NCBI GenBank assembly: GCA_028683855.1
Contig: JAQUHA010000026.1
Coordinates: 1-35,059, forward strand
Source: Desulfuromonadaceae bacterium
Lineage (GTDB): Bacteria > Desulfobacterota > Desulfuromonadia > Geobacterales > Pseudopelobacteraceae
Direction of reading: 5' to 3'
DNA length: 35,059 nucleotides
The number at the start of each line of letters is the position of its first letter. The first letter of the stretch is position 1. Below, piece after piece: positions 8,254 to 18,315 of the stretch. The translations under genes and the position numbers were made by a program. The notes beneath the pieces were generated by a model. It saw only the letters and a list, made by a program, of their open reading frames with translations, made no database searches and was not told the origin of the DNA.

Positions 8254-8628
8254 TCAGATGGTTTTGAAGATCTTGTTGATGACTTTTTTAAGCTCATCAT
8301 ATTTAACGGGTTTGTTTATGTACTCAAATGCGCCAAGGGTCATCGCTTCAAGATAGGATTCAACTTCTCCGTAGGCGGTTATCATAATAACATTGCTTTG
8401 AGGGTGTATGCGGTTCAACTCTCTTAAAAAAGCAAGGCCGTTCATCTCCGGCATATTCAGATCTGTAATGATTAATTCCACATCTTTGCTGCGTAGGAAA
8501 TTAAGAGCTTCAACTCCATTATTTGCTGATGATACATCATAGCCGTCATGGACAAGAATTTTGGAAAGAGCTATCCTGGCATTTTCCTCATCATCTACCA
8601 CTAATATCCTGTTATATCCCTGTTTCAC
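8254..8628 (-). CDS. Single-domain response regulator (CheY-like receiver)
   Basis: A stand-alone receiver of 124 residues. Conserved positions: DDEE acidic pocket, phosphoacceptor Asp in LIITDLNMPEMNG (D56 from this start), Thr/Ala of the ITAYG switch, and Lys of INKPVKYDEL. There is no output domain, so it acts as a phosphotransfer shuttle or by protein contact. The start chosen is GTG 8628, because GGGAG lies 6 bases upstream and the promoter lies at 8659-8686. The ATG at 8643 would add five residues but has no ribosome site and would leave a leader of only about 9 bases. First gene of the regulator - Usp - kinase operon. Confidence 0.9.
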   Translation of the reverse strand: MKQGYNRILVVDDEENARIALSKILVHDGYDVSSANNGVEALNFLRSKDVELIITDLNMPEMNGLAFLRELNRIHPQSNVIMITAYGEVESYLEAMTLGAFEYINKPVKYDELKKVINKIFKTI

Positions 8629-8658
8629 AATGTTCTCCCGCATATCGTAAGTGAAATC

Positions 8659-8686
8659 AGTCTAGCACCGATCATTCAAGTGTCAA
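8659..8686 (-). promoter_or_regulatory. Sigma-70-type promoter for the response regulator operon
   Basis: Read on the minus strand: TTGACA (8686-8681), a 16-base spacer, then TAGACT (8664-8659). The start of transcription would fall near 8652, just before the regulator gene. Confidence 0.6.
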
Positions 8687-8739
8687 GCTGTCAGGATTTT
8701 TTTATCTCAACCGGAAATATCAAATAGCATTATGCGGGG

Positions 8740-9621
8740 TTATTGAGTGACAACACCATCGGCATTGTACTCAACATAGAGAGATTTACCAGTGGAGCCG
8801 AGGGGGGGGCATGATTTTCCGTTCAGCTCAACATCAACCGCTCCGGTATCGCTTAGCTCCAGAGAGATTTTTTTCTCTGCTCGCCATTCAATAACGTCTC
8901 CAGCCATAAGCTCATGCTCTTCACTTGCTGAACCGTCGACACTTACTTTCAGCGTGCCGTTATGGGTTGCTTTTATCTTCAGAATGAACTCTTTTCTGTT
9001 TTCTGTCTGTGGTGGTGGCGTTTTAACTGCAACAGGAGATTCTTCAGCAACTGTTTCTCTGTCTGGTTCTGGCGCGATTGGCTGAACTCTCTTTTTAAGC
9101 TGTGCAGAGCTTTGAACAGTCTGAATGGTTGCGGCAGGGAGAGCAGGTTGTGCGGTGGTGATGGTTGGTGTCTCAGGGGGGCGAACCGGTGGGGGGGGCG
9201 GTTGTTTGAAGAAAATGGCAATAATAATTATGACTGCAAGCAGGAATGCTGGAATAACAAGTTTTTTCAGCGAGAATAGAGGTTGCATACGCTGATGTGA
9301 AATTGAGCTGTACGGTTGTGCGGAAGTATCTTCAGTTATGCCGAAAAGTTTTTCATACATTCTGGCTACATCTTCAGAATTTAATCCGAGATAAGTGGCA
9401 TATATGCGAAGAAAGCCTTTAAGATAGGCTTTGTTGGCAAAATCGTTGATGCGATCCTCTTCGAGGGCTTTAAGGTGGGTAACTCCAATCTTTGTGGTTT
9501 CTGAAGCCTCTTCCAGCGTTATTTCGTGAAACTCACGACAGCGCCGGAGGATTGCCCCTGGTGAGGTGGCGGAAGAGTCCGGCAGAACCGGGGCATCGTC
9601 TGATACCATGTTTACACTCAT
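8740..9621 (-). CDS. rodZ: RodZ-like helix-turn-helix membrane protein
   Basis: A 293-residue protein with the RodZ layout. A cytoplasmic Xre-type HTH comes first (about 22-90: GAILRRCREFHEITLEEAS, then TTKIGVTHLKALEEDRI and AYLKGFLRIYATYLGLN). One membrane helix (about 121-138, LVIPAFLLAVIIIIAIFF) follows, then a Pro-rich periplasmic linker (starting PPPPPVRPPETP) and a C-terminal beta domain of the DUF4115 type (about 212-293). RodZ links MreB filaments to the cell-wall elongation machinery. The gene overlaps the upstream TPR lipoprotein gene by 4 bases (ATGA), so the two are translationally coupled. The symbol rests on domain order; family members are sometimes annotated only as helix-turn-helix domain protein. 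Confidence 0.8.
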   Translation of the reverse strand: MSVNMVSDDAPVLPDSSATSPGAILRRCREFHEITLEEASETTKIGVTHLKALEEDRINDFANKAYLKGFLRIYATYLGLNSEDVARMYEKLFGITEDTSAQPYSSISHQRMQPLFSLKKLVIPAFLLAVIIIIAIFFKQPPPPPVRPPETPTITTAQPALPAATIQTVQSSAQLKKRVQPIAPEPDRETVAEESPVAVKTPPPQTENRKEFILKIKATHNGTLKVSVDGSASEEHELMAGDVIEWRAEKKISLELSDTGAVDVELNGKSCPPLGSTGKSLYVEYNADGVVTQ

Positions 9622-10379
9622 TTGATCAGTTCCAGGTACCCTAGAGCGGCTCTGCCGAGTTCGCTTTCAGGTATAAGGCGTACTGCTTCCTTGAAGGATT
9701 TGCGTGCTGCTTCAATTTTATTCTGTTTTAACTGAACCTGACCAAGATAATGGTGCGCAGCTCCGTAATCACCGTATATTTTGAGTGCTTTTTCGTATTC
9801 GGCTGCAGCGCGGTCATTGTCATCCATTGCAAAATAGACCCTCCCCATGGAGACGTGTACAACCGGATTGCGTGGATTCAGGGATGCTACGGATTGCAGT
9901 TCAGCCAGCGCCTTCGGGTAGTCCCCCTTTCCGAGGTAAGCCAGCCCGAGATTGATAGTGGCACTTTCGGTATTTTCATAGAACAGGTCGTTCTTTACGA
10001 TTTTAAACTGAGAAATTGCGCTATCCCATCTTGTTAATTCGAGGTAGGCAACTCCAAGGTCGTTTCTGGCAACGGAAAACGGCGGTTTCAATTCAATTGC
10101 TTTTAAAAACTTTGCTTCAGCAAGGTCGGGTCGTCTCTTACCCATAAGAGCCAGGCCGAGATGATAGAGTACTTCGGGGTTCTCAGGGTTGTATTTTTCG
10201 GCTTCTGTCAGGTCTATCAGCGCTGCAGTATAGTTGCGTTCACCCAGGTAGGAGAGCCCCATCTGATAGTGATATGCTGCAGGATCTGGCTTTTTATTGT
10301 TTAAGCCACGTCCGGATATGCAGCCGGAAAATGTCAAAATTAAAAGTAGTCCAACAATGCTGGATAAGGCTCTTTTCAT
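9618..10379 (-). CDS. TPR-repeat lipoprotein (PilF/PilW-like)
   Basis: A 253-residue lipoprotein. ATG 10379 is chosen because it gives a lipoprotein signal (MKRALSSIVGLLLILTFSGC, lipobox FSGC); the longer frame up to 10463 has no such logic. Mature sequence: tandem tetratricopeptide units of about 34 residues, seen in AAYHYQMGLSYLGERNYTAA, EVLYHLGLALMGKRRPDLAE, VARNDLGVAYLELTRWDSA, ATINLGLAYLGKGDYPKAL, VVHVSMGRVYFAMDDNDRA and AAHHYLGQVQLKQNKIEAA. This is the pattern of PilF/PilW, the outer-membrane lipoprotein that helps secretin assembly for type IV pili, but TPR proteins are hard to assign and no other pil gene is here. It precedes rodZ with a 4-base overlap, an arrangement also seen in related bacteria. 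Confidence 0.8.
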   Translation of the reverse strand: MKRALSSIVGLLLILTFSGCISGRGLNNKKPDPAAYHYQMGLSYLGERNYTAALIDLTEAEKYNPENPEVLYHLGLALMGKRRPDLAEAKFLKAIELKPPFSVARNDLGVAYLELTRWDSAISQFKIVKNDLFYENTESATINLGLAYLGKGDYPKALAELQSVASLNPRNPVVHVSMGRVYFAMDDNDRAAAEYEKALKIYGDYGAAHHYLGQVQLKQNKIEAARKSFKEAVRLIPESELGRAALGYLELIK

Positions 10380-10493
10380 TTTATACCAATCCTGGCGCTC
10401 TGCAACGGTAGAGGTGATTTCGTCACCCCGGATTTCCGATGCCTGCCATCGGGGAGTATGCAAGAGGAATACACCCTTGTGAGAAGGATTAAA

Positions 10494-11408
10494 TCAGACA
10501 GAAACATCCTTAAAGCTTGTCAGTGCTTTAAACTGTTTAAAACGACTCTCTATCTCCTTGTATTCAAGACGTTTCATCCGTTCGAGGCTGAAGTCTTCGA
10601 CGTTGAATGAAGCCATGACTGTGCCGAATACAATAGCCTGGCGTAAGCCATCTTCGCTAAGGTCGCCGGTATTTGAAAGGTAACCCATGAAGCCTCCGGC
10701 AAAAGTGTCTCCGGCACCGGTCGGGTCAAAAACCTCTTCCAACGGATAGGCGGGGGCGGCAAAAACTGATTCGGCGGTAAACATAAGAACACCATATTCA
10801 CCACGCTTGATCACCAGTCGTTTGCACCCCAGTGAGATTATCTGACGGGCTGCTTTAACCAGGTTGGCTTCACCGGTAAACTGTCGAGCTTCTCCTTCGT
10901 TGATAATCACAATGTCAACTTTCCGGAGAACCTTTCTTAAAGCTTCCGGTTTGGATGATATCCAGAAGTTCATCGTGTCACACGCGACCAGTCTGGGTTT
11001 ATTAACCTGCTCCAGTACCTGCATCTGCAGATCAGGATCTATATTCGCCAGAAAGAGATATTCTGCATCGCGGTATGTTTCCGGGAGTTCGGGCTGGAAA
11101 TCCATTAATACGTTAAGTTGTGTGTCCAGCGTCTGTGCCTCGTTCAGGTCATAGCCATAACGTCCGCTCCAGTGAAAGGTTCTGCCTGGTATTCGTTGGA
11201 GTCCTGATGTTTCAATATTGCGGGATTGCAGGTAGTTGATATGTTCGTCAGGAAAATCTTCTCCTACAACCGCTACGAGTGATACGTCTGTAAAAAAACT
11301 GGCAGAGGTTGAAAAATAGGTGGCTGATCCACCCAGAACATTTTCCCCTTTTCCAAAGGGGGTTTCTACTGTATCAAAGGCTACTGTTCCAACAACAACT
11401 ATGCTCAT
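10494..11408 (-). CDS. PfkB-family carbohydrate/nucleoside kinase
   Basis: A 304-residue ribokinase-fold kinase. The N-terminal glycine-rich segment GENVLGGSATYFSTSAS (about 21-37) and the C-terminal signature DPTGAGDTFAGGF (228-240) are both present. D234 would be the catalytic base in the anion-hole motif GAGD. The family phosphorylates sugars or nucleosides with ATP; the substrate cannot be read from the sequence, and close relatives are called sugar kinase, PfkB or adenosine kinase-like. It is divergent from the cbpA-type gene and lies 115 bases upstream of the TPR gene on the same strand, so it may lead the pfkB - TPR - rodZ transcription unit. Confidence 0.88.
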   Translation of the reverse strand: MSIVVVGTVAFDTVETPFGKGENVLGGSATYFSTSASFFTDVSLVAVVGEDFPDEHINYLQSRNIETSGLQRIPGRTFHWSGRYGYDLNEAQTLDTQLNVLMDFQPELPETYRDAEYLFLANIDPDLQMQVLEQVNKPRLVACDTMNFWISSKPEALRKVLRKVDIVIINEGEARQFTGEANLVKAARQIISLGCKRLVIKRGEYGVLMFTAESVFAAPAYPLEEVFDPTGAGDTFAGGFMGYLSNTGDLSEDGLRQAIVFGTVMASFNVEDFSLERMKRLEYKEIESRFKQFKALTSFKDVSV

Positions 11409-11498
11409 TTGGTATCTCCTGCTGCAAATTGATCAGCTAGGTTAGCATGAGGGGAGAAGTGAGTCAAAAGGATTGTAAAATAAATGCAGCTATCTGCG

Positions 11499-11527
11499 TT
11501 GACAGCAGCTCTTGCAGCGCCTACAAT
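11499..11527 (+). promoter_or_regulatory. Near-consensus sigma-70 promoter of the J-protein gene
   Basis: TTGACA at 11499-11504, a 17-base spacer, then TACAAT at 11522-11527. Transcription would start near 11534, giving a leader of about 33 bases before the ATG at 11567. This also argues against the longer reading frame that begins at 11447, upstream of the promoter. Confidence 0.75.
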
Positions 11528-11566
11528 CTAAGCAGAATTCTGAGAATCGAAAGGATAGTGAACCAT

Positions 11567-12478
11567 ATGGCACAGGCCGATTATTACAAGGCGCTAGGGG
11601 TCGAAAAAGGGGCTTCGGCTGAAGATATTAAGAAGGCTTTCCGCAAGCTTGCGGTAAAGTACCATCCTGATCGTAATCCCGATAACAAGGGGGCAGAGGA
11701 TAAGTTTAAGGAGATAAATGAGGCGTATGCCGTGCTTTCGGATCCCGAGAAGAAACAGCAGTACGATACCTTTGGTTCAAGCGGCTTCCACAATAAGTAC
11801 AGTCAGGAAGATATATTTCGCGGATTTGACTTTGGCAATGCCTATAAGGACATGGGTGGCGGTTTTGCCGGAGGAGGAGCTGAGGATATTTTCTCACGCC
11901 TTTTCGGTGGTTCTTTTGGGCGTGCCGGTGGTCGCAGCGGCTTTCGCAGTACACAGCAGAAGGGTGCTGATCATGAGATGGAAGTTACCGTCACATTTCG
12001 GGAGGCTGCTCAGGGTGCTGAGAAATCAATTGCTTTTCGCCGGAGGGGTCAAAGGGAAGAGTTGAAAGTTAAAATCCCTGCCGGAGTTGATAACGGCAGT
12101 AAAATCCGTATTTCCGGTAAAGGTGCTCAAAGTGAAAATGGAGGTTCTGCGGGGGATCTTTATCTGATAATTCATGTGCAGAATGATCCGGTTTTCAGTC
12201 GTGAAGGGGGGGATCTGTTTGTTGAACGTTCGATATCCTTCACTGCTGCCTGTCTAGGTGTATCGCTTGATGTTCCGACGCTGGAGGGTGATAAGCGCAT
12301 AAAAGTTCCGGCAGGAATTCAGCCCGGCACAAAGATCAGGCTGAAGGGGTGCGGGGTCAAGTCGATCGGATCGAATGCCAAAGGTGATCTTTACGTCAAA
12401 ATTGCAGTTCATATTCCTGAAGCATTGAATGCTGAACAGCTGAAGCTTGTAGAGGCTCTCGCGGCTAAGGGACTATAA
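11567..12478 (+). CDS. cbpA: CbpA-type DnaJ co-chaperone (no zinc finger)
   Basis: A 303-residue J-domain protein. ATG 11567 starts [20 protein letters not shown], the standard J-domain N-terminus. The HPD motif that stimulates DnaK is at 33-35. A Gly/Phe-rich region follows (about 75-130: [19 protein letters not shown]). The C-terminal substrate-binding beta domains include [40 protein letters not shown] and [11 protein letters not shown]. The four CxxCxGxG zinc-binding repeats of DnaJ are absent, which makes it a class B, CbpA-like co-chaperone. It stands alone between convergent and divergent neighbours with its own promoter. The symbol is by class; no cbpM partner is seen. Confidence 0.88.
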   Translation: MAQADYYKALGVEKGASAEDIKKAFRKLAVKYHPDRNPDNKGAEDKFKEINEAYAVLSDPEKKQQYDTFGSSGFHNKYSQEDIFRGFDFGNAYKDMGGGFAGGGAEDIFSRLFGGSFGRAGGRSGFRSTQQKGADHEMEVTVTFREAAQGAEKSIAFRRRGQREELKVKIPAGVDNGSKIRISGKGAQSENGGSAGDLYLIIHVQNDPVFSREGGDLFVERSISFTAACLGVSLDVPTLEGDKRIKVPAGIQPGTKIRLKGCGVKSIGSNAKGDLYVKIAVHIPEALNAEQLKLVEALAAKGL

Positions 12479-12498
12479 CACTCATTCTTATTATTTAC

Positions 12499-12604
12499 TG
12501 CTCCGGTGGATAAATCTTCAAATTGTCAGAAGTCGCAATCTCCAGATCGCAATTTTCGCAGGCTGGAGTCAGTTCTTTCATTTCCCGGTTTAATCGCCGG
12601 AGCA
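12499..12604. repeat. Nested inverted repeat between convergent genes
   Basis: The outer arms are TGCTCCGGTGGATAAA (12499-12514) and TTTAATCGCCGGAGCA (12589-12604), 13 of 16 positions complementary. An inner pair, CTCCAG (12540-12545) and CTGGAG (12563-12568), nests inside. It fills the spacer between the J-protein gene and the ABC-F gene, which end facing each other. It may act as a structured bidirectional transcript end or be an intergenic repeat element; there is no strong T-run. Confidence 0.45.
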
Positions 12605-12613
12605 ATATATTAG

Positions 12614-14506
12614 TCAGGTATGGTTTTTGCTCTCCAGCTCATCCCATCGTACGAAAGCGCTCTCCAGCTCTTTTTCAAGTTCTGCAAGGCGGGCGTTAAC
12701 TGTAACAACTCCGGATCCGGCGTTTTTGTAAAACTCAGGATCTGCCAACTGCTCGTGCAGATCTTTCTGCTCCTCTTCCAGGGCTGAAATCCTTTCAGGC
12801 AGAGAGTCAAGCTCCTTCTGTTCGTTAAATGACAGTTTCCGTATCTTCTCCTTGACTGGCCTCCCCTTCTCAGGGGCGGCTTTAGTGGGAGCTTGAGGTG
12901 CTCCTTTCTCTGAAAGCGACTGGGTGAGCCAGTCGTCATAACCCCCTGCAAATTCCTGTACGGATCCGTCTCCTTTAAGAACAAGTGTGCTTGAGACAAC
13001 ATTATTTAGAAAGTCACGATCGTGACTTACAAGGAGCAGTGTTCCGGGGTAGTCAATCAATAGATCTTCGAGCAGGTCAAGTGTCTCTGTGTCAAGGTCG
13101 TTTGTAGGCTCGTCCATTACCAGAATATTGGATGGTCTGGTAAAAAGTTTTGCCAGTAGCAGGCGGTTTCGCTCACCGCCGGAGAGAATGTTTACAGGTG
13201 TGCGGGCGCGCTCAGGAGAGAATAGAAAGTCCTGCAGATATCCGATAATATGTCGGGGTTGACCGTTTATAATCAGTGTATCATTCCCCTCTCCCACGTT
13301 CTCCTGCACACTTTTGTTTATATCGAGCTGTTCGCGCAGCTGGTCGAAATAAATAACCTCACGGCGGGTCCCCAGTTTGATTTCACCTTTCTGCGGCTCC
13401 AGTTCACCCAAAAGGAGGCGGAGCAAGGTCGTCTTGCCTGTTCCGTTTGAACCGATTATACCGATTCTGTCGCCTCTCATTATTGTGGTGGAAAGATTCT
13501 TTATTATCGGTGTATCAGCGTAGGCAAATGCAACGTCTGTTGCCTCAGCAACAAGAGCACCTGAACGATCAGCAATTTGAAGTTGTATTTTTGCCGTTCC
13601 CTGTCTCTCTCTCCTCTGTCTGGACTCTTCACGCAGCTTTTTGAGCGCGCGTACTCTCCCTTCATTCCTGGTTCTGCGGGCTTTTATACCTTGTCTGACC
13701 CACGCTTCCTCCTGCGCCAGTTTTTTGTCAAACAAGGCCTGACGAGTTATTTCCGCTTCAAGCAACGCTTCACGTCGCTCTACAAAATCGTCATATCCGC
13801 ATGGGAAGGCATATATACGTCCACGATCAAGCTCAGCTACCCGATTAGCAAGACGTCTGGCAAAGGCTCTGTCGTGCGTAACAAATAGTACTGTTCTCAG
13901 GTTTTTAGCGAGAAACTCCTCCAACCATAAAATAGTATCAATGTCGAGATGGTTTGTAGGCTCATCAAGAATCAGGATGTCAGGATTTGATATCAGCGCC
14001 CGCGCCAGTAGAACCCTGCGCTTGGTTCCGCCGGATAGTTCCGTGAATTCGGTGTCAGGATCGAGGTCAAGTCGGTTAAGTACCCGCTCTACCTCTTGAT
14101 GAAGTGTCCAGCCGCCGTTCTCCTCCAACTCTTTTTGGAGTAACTCTAGGCGAGCCATAAGCTTGTCGCTATAGCTCTCCGACAAGCCGTGGCTTATATG
14201 GTGGTACTCTGCAAGTGTTGCGGCGGCATTACCCATTCCGGCTGCAACAATATCAAAAACCGATCCGGTCAATTCCTGCGGCACATCCTGTGTAAGTGCC
14301 GCAACTTTAAGCCCCTGCTGTTTCTGGATGTCGCCACTTTCAGGGGGTAGCTCACCGCCGATCAATCTCAAAAGCGTAGATTTACCGCTTCCATTACGAC
14401 CCATTAGGCAGAGGCGATCCCCCTGTTCGATCTGAAGGTTTATGCCGTTGAAGATCGGTGGACCGCCAAAAGCAAGAGTTATATCGCGAAGAGATACAAG
14501 TGCCAC
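12614..14506 (-). CDS. uup: ABC-F family ATPase (Uup-like)
   Basis: A 630-residue protein with two ABC ATPase domains in one chain and no membrane segments. NBD1: Walker A GRNGSGKST (36-44), signature LSGGTKRRVLLA, Walker B LILDEPTNHLD. NBD2: Walker A GSNGTGKTT, signature LSGGERNRLLLA, Walker B LVMDEPTNDLD. Between them is the charged interdomain linker (about 235-310, KARRTRNEGRVRALKKL), and the C-terminal 90 residues form a coiled coil as in Uup. ABC-F proteins act on ribosomes or, for Uup, also on branched DNA. Start: GTG 14506 (MALVSLRDITLAFGG) is preferred over GTG 14512, since GAGG lies 5 bases before it. The gene symbol rests on the C-terminal coiled coil and is tentative. Confidence 0.9.
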   Translation of the reverse strand: MALVSLRDITLAFGGPPIFNGINLQIEQGDRLCLMGRNGSGKSTLLRLIGGELPPESGDIQKQQGLKVAALTQDVPQELTGSVFDIVAAGMGNAAATLAEYHHISHGLSESYSDKLMARLELLQKELEENGGWTLHQEVERVLNRLDLDPDTEFTELSGGTKRRVLLARALISNPDILILDEPTNHLDIDTILWLEEFLAKNLRTVLFVTHDRAFARRLANRVAELDRGRIYAFPCGYDDFVERREALLEAEITRQALFDKKLAQEEAWVRQGIKARRTRNEGRVRALKKLREESRQRRERQGTAKIQLQIADRSGALVAEATDVAFAYADTPIIKNLSTTIMRGDRIGIIGSNGTGKTTLLRLLLGELEPQKGEIKLGTRREVIYFDQLREQLDINKSVQENVGEGNDTLIINGQPRHIIGYLQDFLFSPERARTPVNILSGGERNRLLLAKLFTRPSNILVMDEPTNDLDTETLDLLEDLLIDYPGTLLLVSHDRDFLNNVVSSTLVLKGDGSVQEFAGGYDDWLTQSLSEKGAPQAPTKAAPEKGRPVKEKIRKLSFNEQKELDSLPERISALEEEQKDLHEQLADPEFYKNAGSGVVTVNARLAELEKELESAFVRWDELESKNHT

Positions 14507-14571
14507 GAACACCTCGATGGTTTTTTACATGAAATTCCAAAATCGAAAGAAAGAGGGGGTTAGTAAAACAA

Positions 14572-14601
14572 ACGCTCCGTCAGAAATACCCGAAGGAGCG
14601 T
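14572..14601 (-). terminator. Terminator after the NifU-like gene
   Basis: The stem ACGCTCC / GGAGCGT encloses a 16-base loop. On the minus strand it is followed by TTTGTTTTAC. It lies 23 bases past the stop of the NifU-like gene. Confidence 0.6.
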
Positions 14602-14624
14602 CTGCAGCTGCTATGTGGGTGCTA

Positions 14625-14846
14625 TCAAACCTGCACCACTTCCTTTACAGAAGGGATCTGGGCCATCATTGCGCGCTCTATGCCCATTTTGAGAGTCATT
14701 GTAGACATAGGGCAACTGCCGCAGGCACCTTTAAGGCGTACTTTTACGATACCGTCTTCAGTAACCTCAACCAGTTCAACATCGCCGCCATCAGCCTGCA
14801 GACCGGGACGCACCTGGTCAAGAACTTTCAGTACTTCTTCTTTCAT
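14625..14846 (-). CDS. NifU-like C-terminal domain protein (Fe-S scaffold/carrier)
   Basis: A 73-residue stand-alone NifU C-terminal (Nfu) domain: [39 protein letters not shown] and VKEVVQV. The paired cysteines of CGSC bind a bridging [4Fe-4S] cluster between two subunits in family members, which then pass it to target enzymes. It has a strong AAGGAG ribosome site. The neighbouring minus-strand gene upstream encodes aspartase, which has no Fe-S cluster, so the pairing is not explained by cofactor need. The nearby glutamate synthase subunits are Fe-S proteins, but a link to them is speculative. Confidence 0.92.
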   Translation of the reverse strand: MKEEVLKVLDQVRPGLQADGGDVELVEVTEDGIVKVRLKGACGSCPMSTMTLKMGIERAMMAQIPSVKEVVQV

Positions 14847-14884
14847 TCGTTAATCTCCTTTTTTGTGTGGTGTTGCTCACTCTA

Positions 14885-16279
14885 TTACTTCGGCAGTCCC
14901 GGTTCAGTCAGGTGAGCCGGCTGCATGATAATATCAAGATCTTCCTCAGACATCAATTTCTGTTCCAGCACTATTTCGCGGATACTTCTGGCGTTTGCCA
15001 CTGACTCCTTGGCTATTTCGGCAGAGGCATTGTAGCCTATGTAAGGGGCAAGAACTGTTACCAGTCCAAGCGATTCTTCAAGGTAGCGGTTACAGCGGCT
15101 TTCGTTTGCCGATATTCCGCTTATACAGGATTCGTTGAATTTCTGCACGCAATTCTTGAGTATTTCCATAGAAAAAGTGAGGTTCCAGGAGATGAGAGGC
15201 ATCATAACATTCAGTTCCAGCTGCCCTGCCTGGGATGCCAGAGTTATTGCCTGATCAGAGCCAATCACTTGAAAACAGACCATATTTGTCATTTCAGCCA
15301 TTGACGGATTGATTTTGCCGGGCATTATCGAGGAGCCGGGCTGAATTGCAGGGAGGCGAATCTCGTCGAATCCTGTGCGCGGTCCCGAAGCAAGAAGCCG
15401 GAGATCGTTAGCTATGCGTCCAAGGTTTACGGCAGTTCGTCGGAGTGCTGAAGAGAGTGCGAGAAAGGGATCCATGTTCTGCATTGATTCAAACAGGTCG
15501 TTACTTCCGATCAGCGGGAAGCCGGTGGCAAGGCTTAGCTCTTCAATTATTGAAGTTATATATGCCGGTTCGGCGTTAAGGCCGGTCCCAACAGCTGTAC
15601 CCCCAATTCCGAGTTCAAGTAGCGCGGGAATGCACCCTTCCAGCCCTTCACGGTTTTTGCGGATAGCAGTTGCGTAGGCACCGAACTCCTGACCCATTCT
15701 TATAGGAACAGCATCCTGCAGATGCGTCCGTCCGGATTTGAGAATCCAGTCAAACTCTTTTGACTTCTCCGATAGTGAAAGTTCCACTCTTTCAAGCTGC
15801 TCCAGCAGCGGATCAAGCATCTCAAGTGAGGCGAGGCGAATTGCGGTCGGAATTACGTCATTTGTTGACTGAGCCATATTGACGTGGTCATTGGGGTGAA
15901 GCCTGGTGAAGTCTCCACGCTTCTCCCCCAATAGCTCGAGTGCCCTGTTTGCGAGCACCTCATTTACATTCATATTGTGCGATGTTCCAGCCCCTGCCTG
16001 AAACGGGTCTACTACAAACTGGTCTGCCAGCTCTCCTGCAAGAACTTCATCCGCTGCAGATATTATCGCGCTTCCAATGTTATCCGGGAGCCTGCCGGTA
16101 GAAATATTTGCGCGGGCGGCACACTTCTTTATTATAACAGTAGCCCAGACAAAAGCGGGATGAGGCTTTAAGCCTGAAATGGGGAAATTGTGAAGTGCTC
16201 TTGCAGTCTGCGCACCATAGTAGGCGGATTCAGGGACGGTCATCTCGCCCATAGAGTCTTTTTCGACGCGTGTAGCCAT
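14885..16279 (-). CDS. aspA: Aspartate ammonia-lyase (aspartase)
   Basis: A 464-residue member of the fumarase/aspartase superfamily that releases ammonia from L-aspartate to give fumarate. Signatures: GAGTSHNMNVNEVLANRA, HPNDHVNMAQSTNDV, GRTHLQDAVPIRMGQEF, and the superfamily signature GSSIMPGKINPSMAE (about 319-333) with the catalytic Ser in the flexible SS loop. The wording HVNMAQSTNDV and LQDAVPIRMGQEF favours aspartase over class II fumarase, which usually has DVN-SQSSND and a T-x-x-D-A-x-P pattern. The GKINP form (aspartase often has AKVNP) leaves some doubt. A GAGGTG ribosome site precedes the ATG. With gdhA and gltBD close by, it fits an ammonium-handling neighbourhood and could feed fumarate to respiration. 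Confidence 0.85.
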   Translation of the reverse strand: MATRVEKDSMGEMTVPESAYYGAQTARALHNFPISGLKPHPAFVWATVIIKKCAARANISTGRLPDNIGSAIISAADEVLAGELADQFVVDPFQAGAGTSHNMNVNEVLANRALELLGEKRGDFTRLHPNDHVNMAQSTNDVIPTAIRLASLEMLDPLLEQLERVELSLSEKSKEFDWILKSGRTHLQDAVPIRMGQEFGAYATAIRKNREGLEGCIPALLELGIGGTAVGTGLNAEPAYITSIIEELSLATGFPLIGSNDLFESMQNMDPFLALSSALRRTAVNLGRIANDLRLLASGPRTGFDEIRLPAIQPGSSIMPGKINPSMAEMTNMVCFQVIGSDQAITLASQAGQLELNVMMPLISWNLTFSMEILKNCVQKFNESCISGISANESRCNRYLEESLGLVTVLAPYIGYNASAEIAKESVANARSIREIVLEQKLMSEEDLDIIMQPAHLTEPGLPK

Positions 16280-16373
16280 AGTTCACCTCGCAGAAATAAA
16301 TCTGGTTTCAGTCGCTGCAAGTATAGAGTAAGGAGTGTTAAATTTTCAACATATCATCTTATTTAATTGATGT

Positions 16374-16418
16374 TTCCAACAAAAAAGCCCGGCAGATTGC
16401 CAGGCTTTTTTGTTGGAA
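16374..16418. terminator. Strong terminator hairpin after gdhA
   Basis: A long perfect hairpin: TTCCAACAAAAAAGCC pairs with GGCTTTTTTGTTGGAA around CGGCAGATTGCCA, which can itself fold. A-run and T-run flank the GC core on both strands, so it can work in either direction, but it lies 20 bases after the gdhA stop and 95 bases before aspA, so it mainly separates these two minus-strand genes. Confidence 0.85.
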
Positions 16419-16437
16419 GCTGATGTTTCAAACAGAA

Positions 16438-17879
<1,442 letters not shown>

Positions 17880-17927
17880 TATATACGATATGCTGAACTA
17901 TTTTTGGGCAGATGCAAAATAAACAAG

Positions 17928-17939
17928 CAGTTGCAACTG
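17928..17939. promoter_or_regulatory. Perfect 12-bp palindrome in the gdhA-gltB spacer
   Basis: CAGTTGCAACTG is fully self-complementary. It lies about 50-60 bases upstream of the gdhA sigma-54 candidate, in an AT-rich divergent spacer, where activator sites would be expected. It does not match the NtrC consensus, so the binding protein, if any, is unknown. Confidence 0.3.
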
Positions 17940-18235
17940 TTTTTTGCATAATAAACAGTCTCTTGTGGCAGGTTTTTTTACAGGAGTGGGTGATTTGATT
18001 ACTCAATAGAGTTGTTTGTTGTGGTTTTTGAGTAGTCGTCGACTTTGTTTCTCTGTTTGAACTGTAATTAGTTTATTTTAAATTTCTAGTTTGATGTTAC
18101 GCAATTGAGTGTGTGATTAACTCACTAATGTATGTTTTTGTGAGGGGGATGTTTTGGCTCTTCCACCCATTCAGTGCTGGTAACTAGCCAATTTTGTAAT
18201 TGAATAGCACTATTTTATGATGATTTGTGCTATTG

Positions 18236-18251
18236 TGGCACATTCAATGCT
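18236..18251 (+). promoter_or_regulatory. Candidate sigma-54 promoter of gltB
   Basis: TGGCACATTCAATGCT matches the full -24 element TGGCAC. Its GC comes exactly 10 bases after GG, and only the first base of the -12 element TTGC differs. Transcription would start near 18262, about 54 bases before the gltB ATG. This position also argues that the longer frame opening at 18217 is not translated. Confidence 0.65.
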
Positions 18252-18315
18252 AACTACGAATCCTCAGCAGCCACTCAGCAGTTTTAAACTGAAATACGGC
18301 AAAAAGGTTATTAAT

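Noticed and set aside
17940-18180. NtrC enhancer sites upstream of gltB
   Set aside because: No good match to TGCACC-N5-GGTGCA was visible; the inverted AGTCG/CGACT near 18031-18045 is short and unlike NtrC sites.
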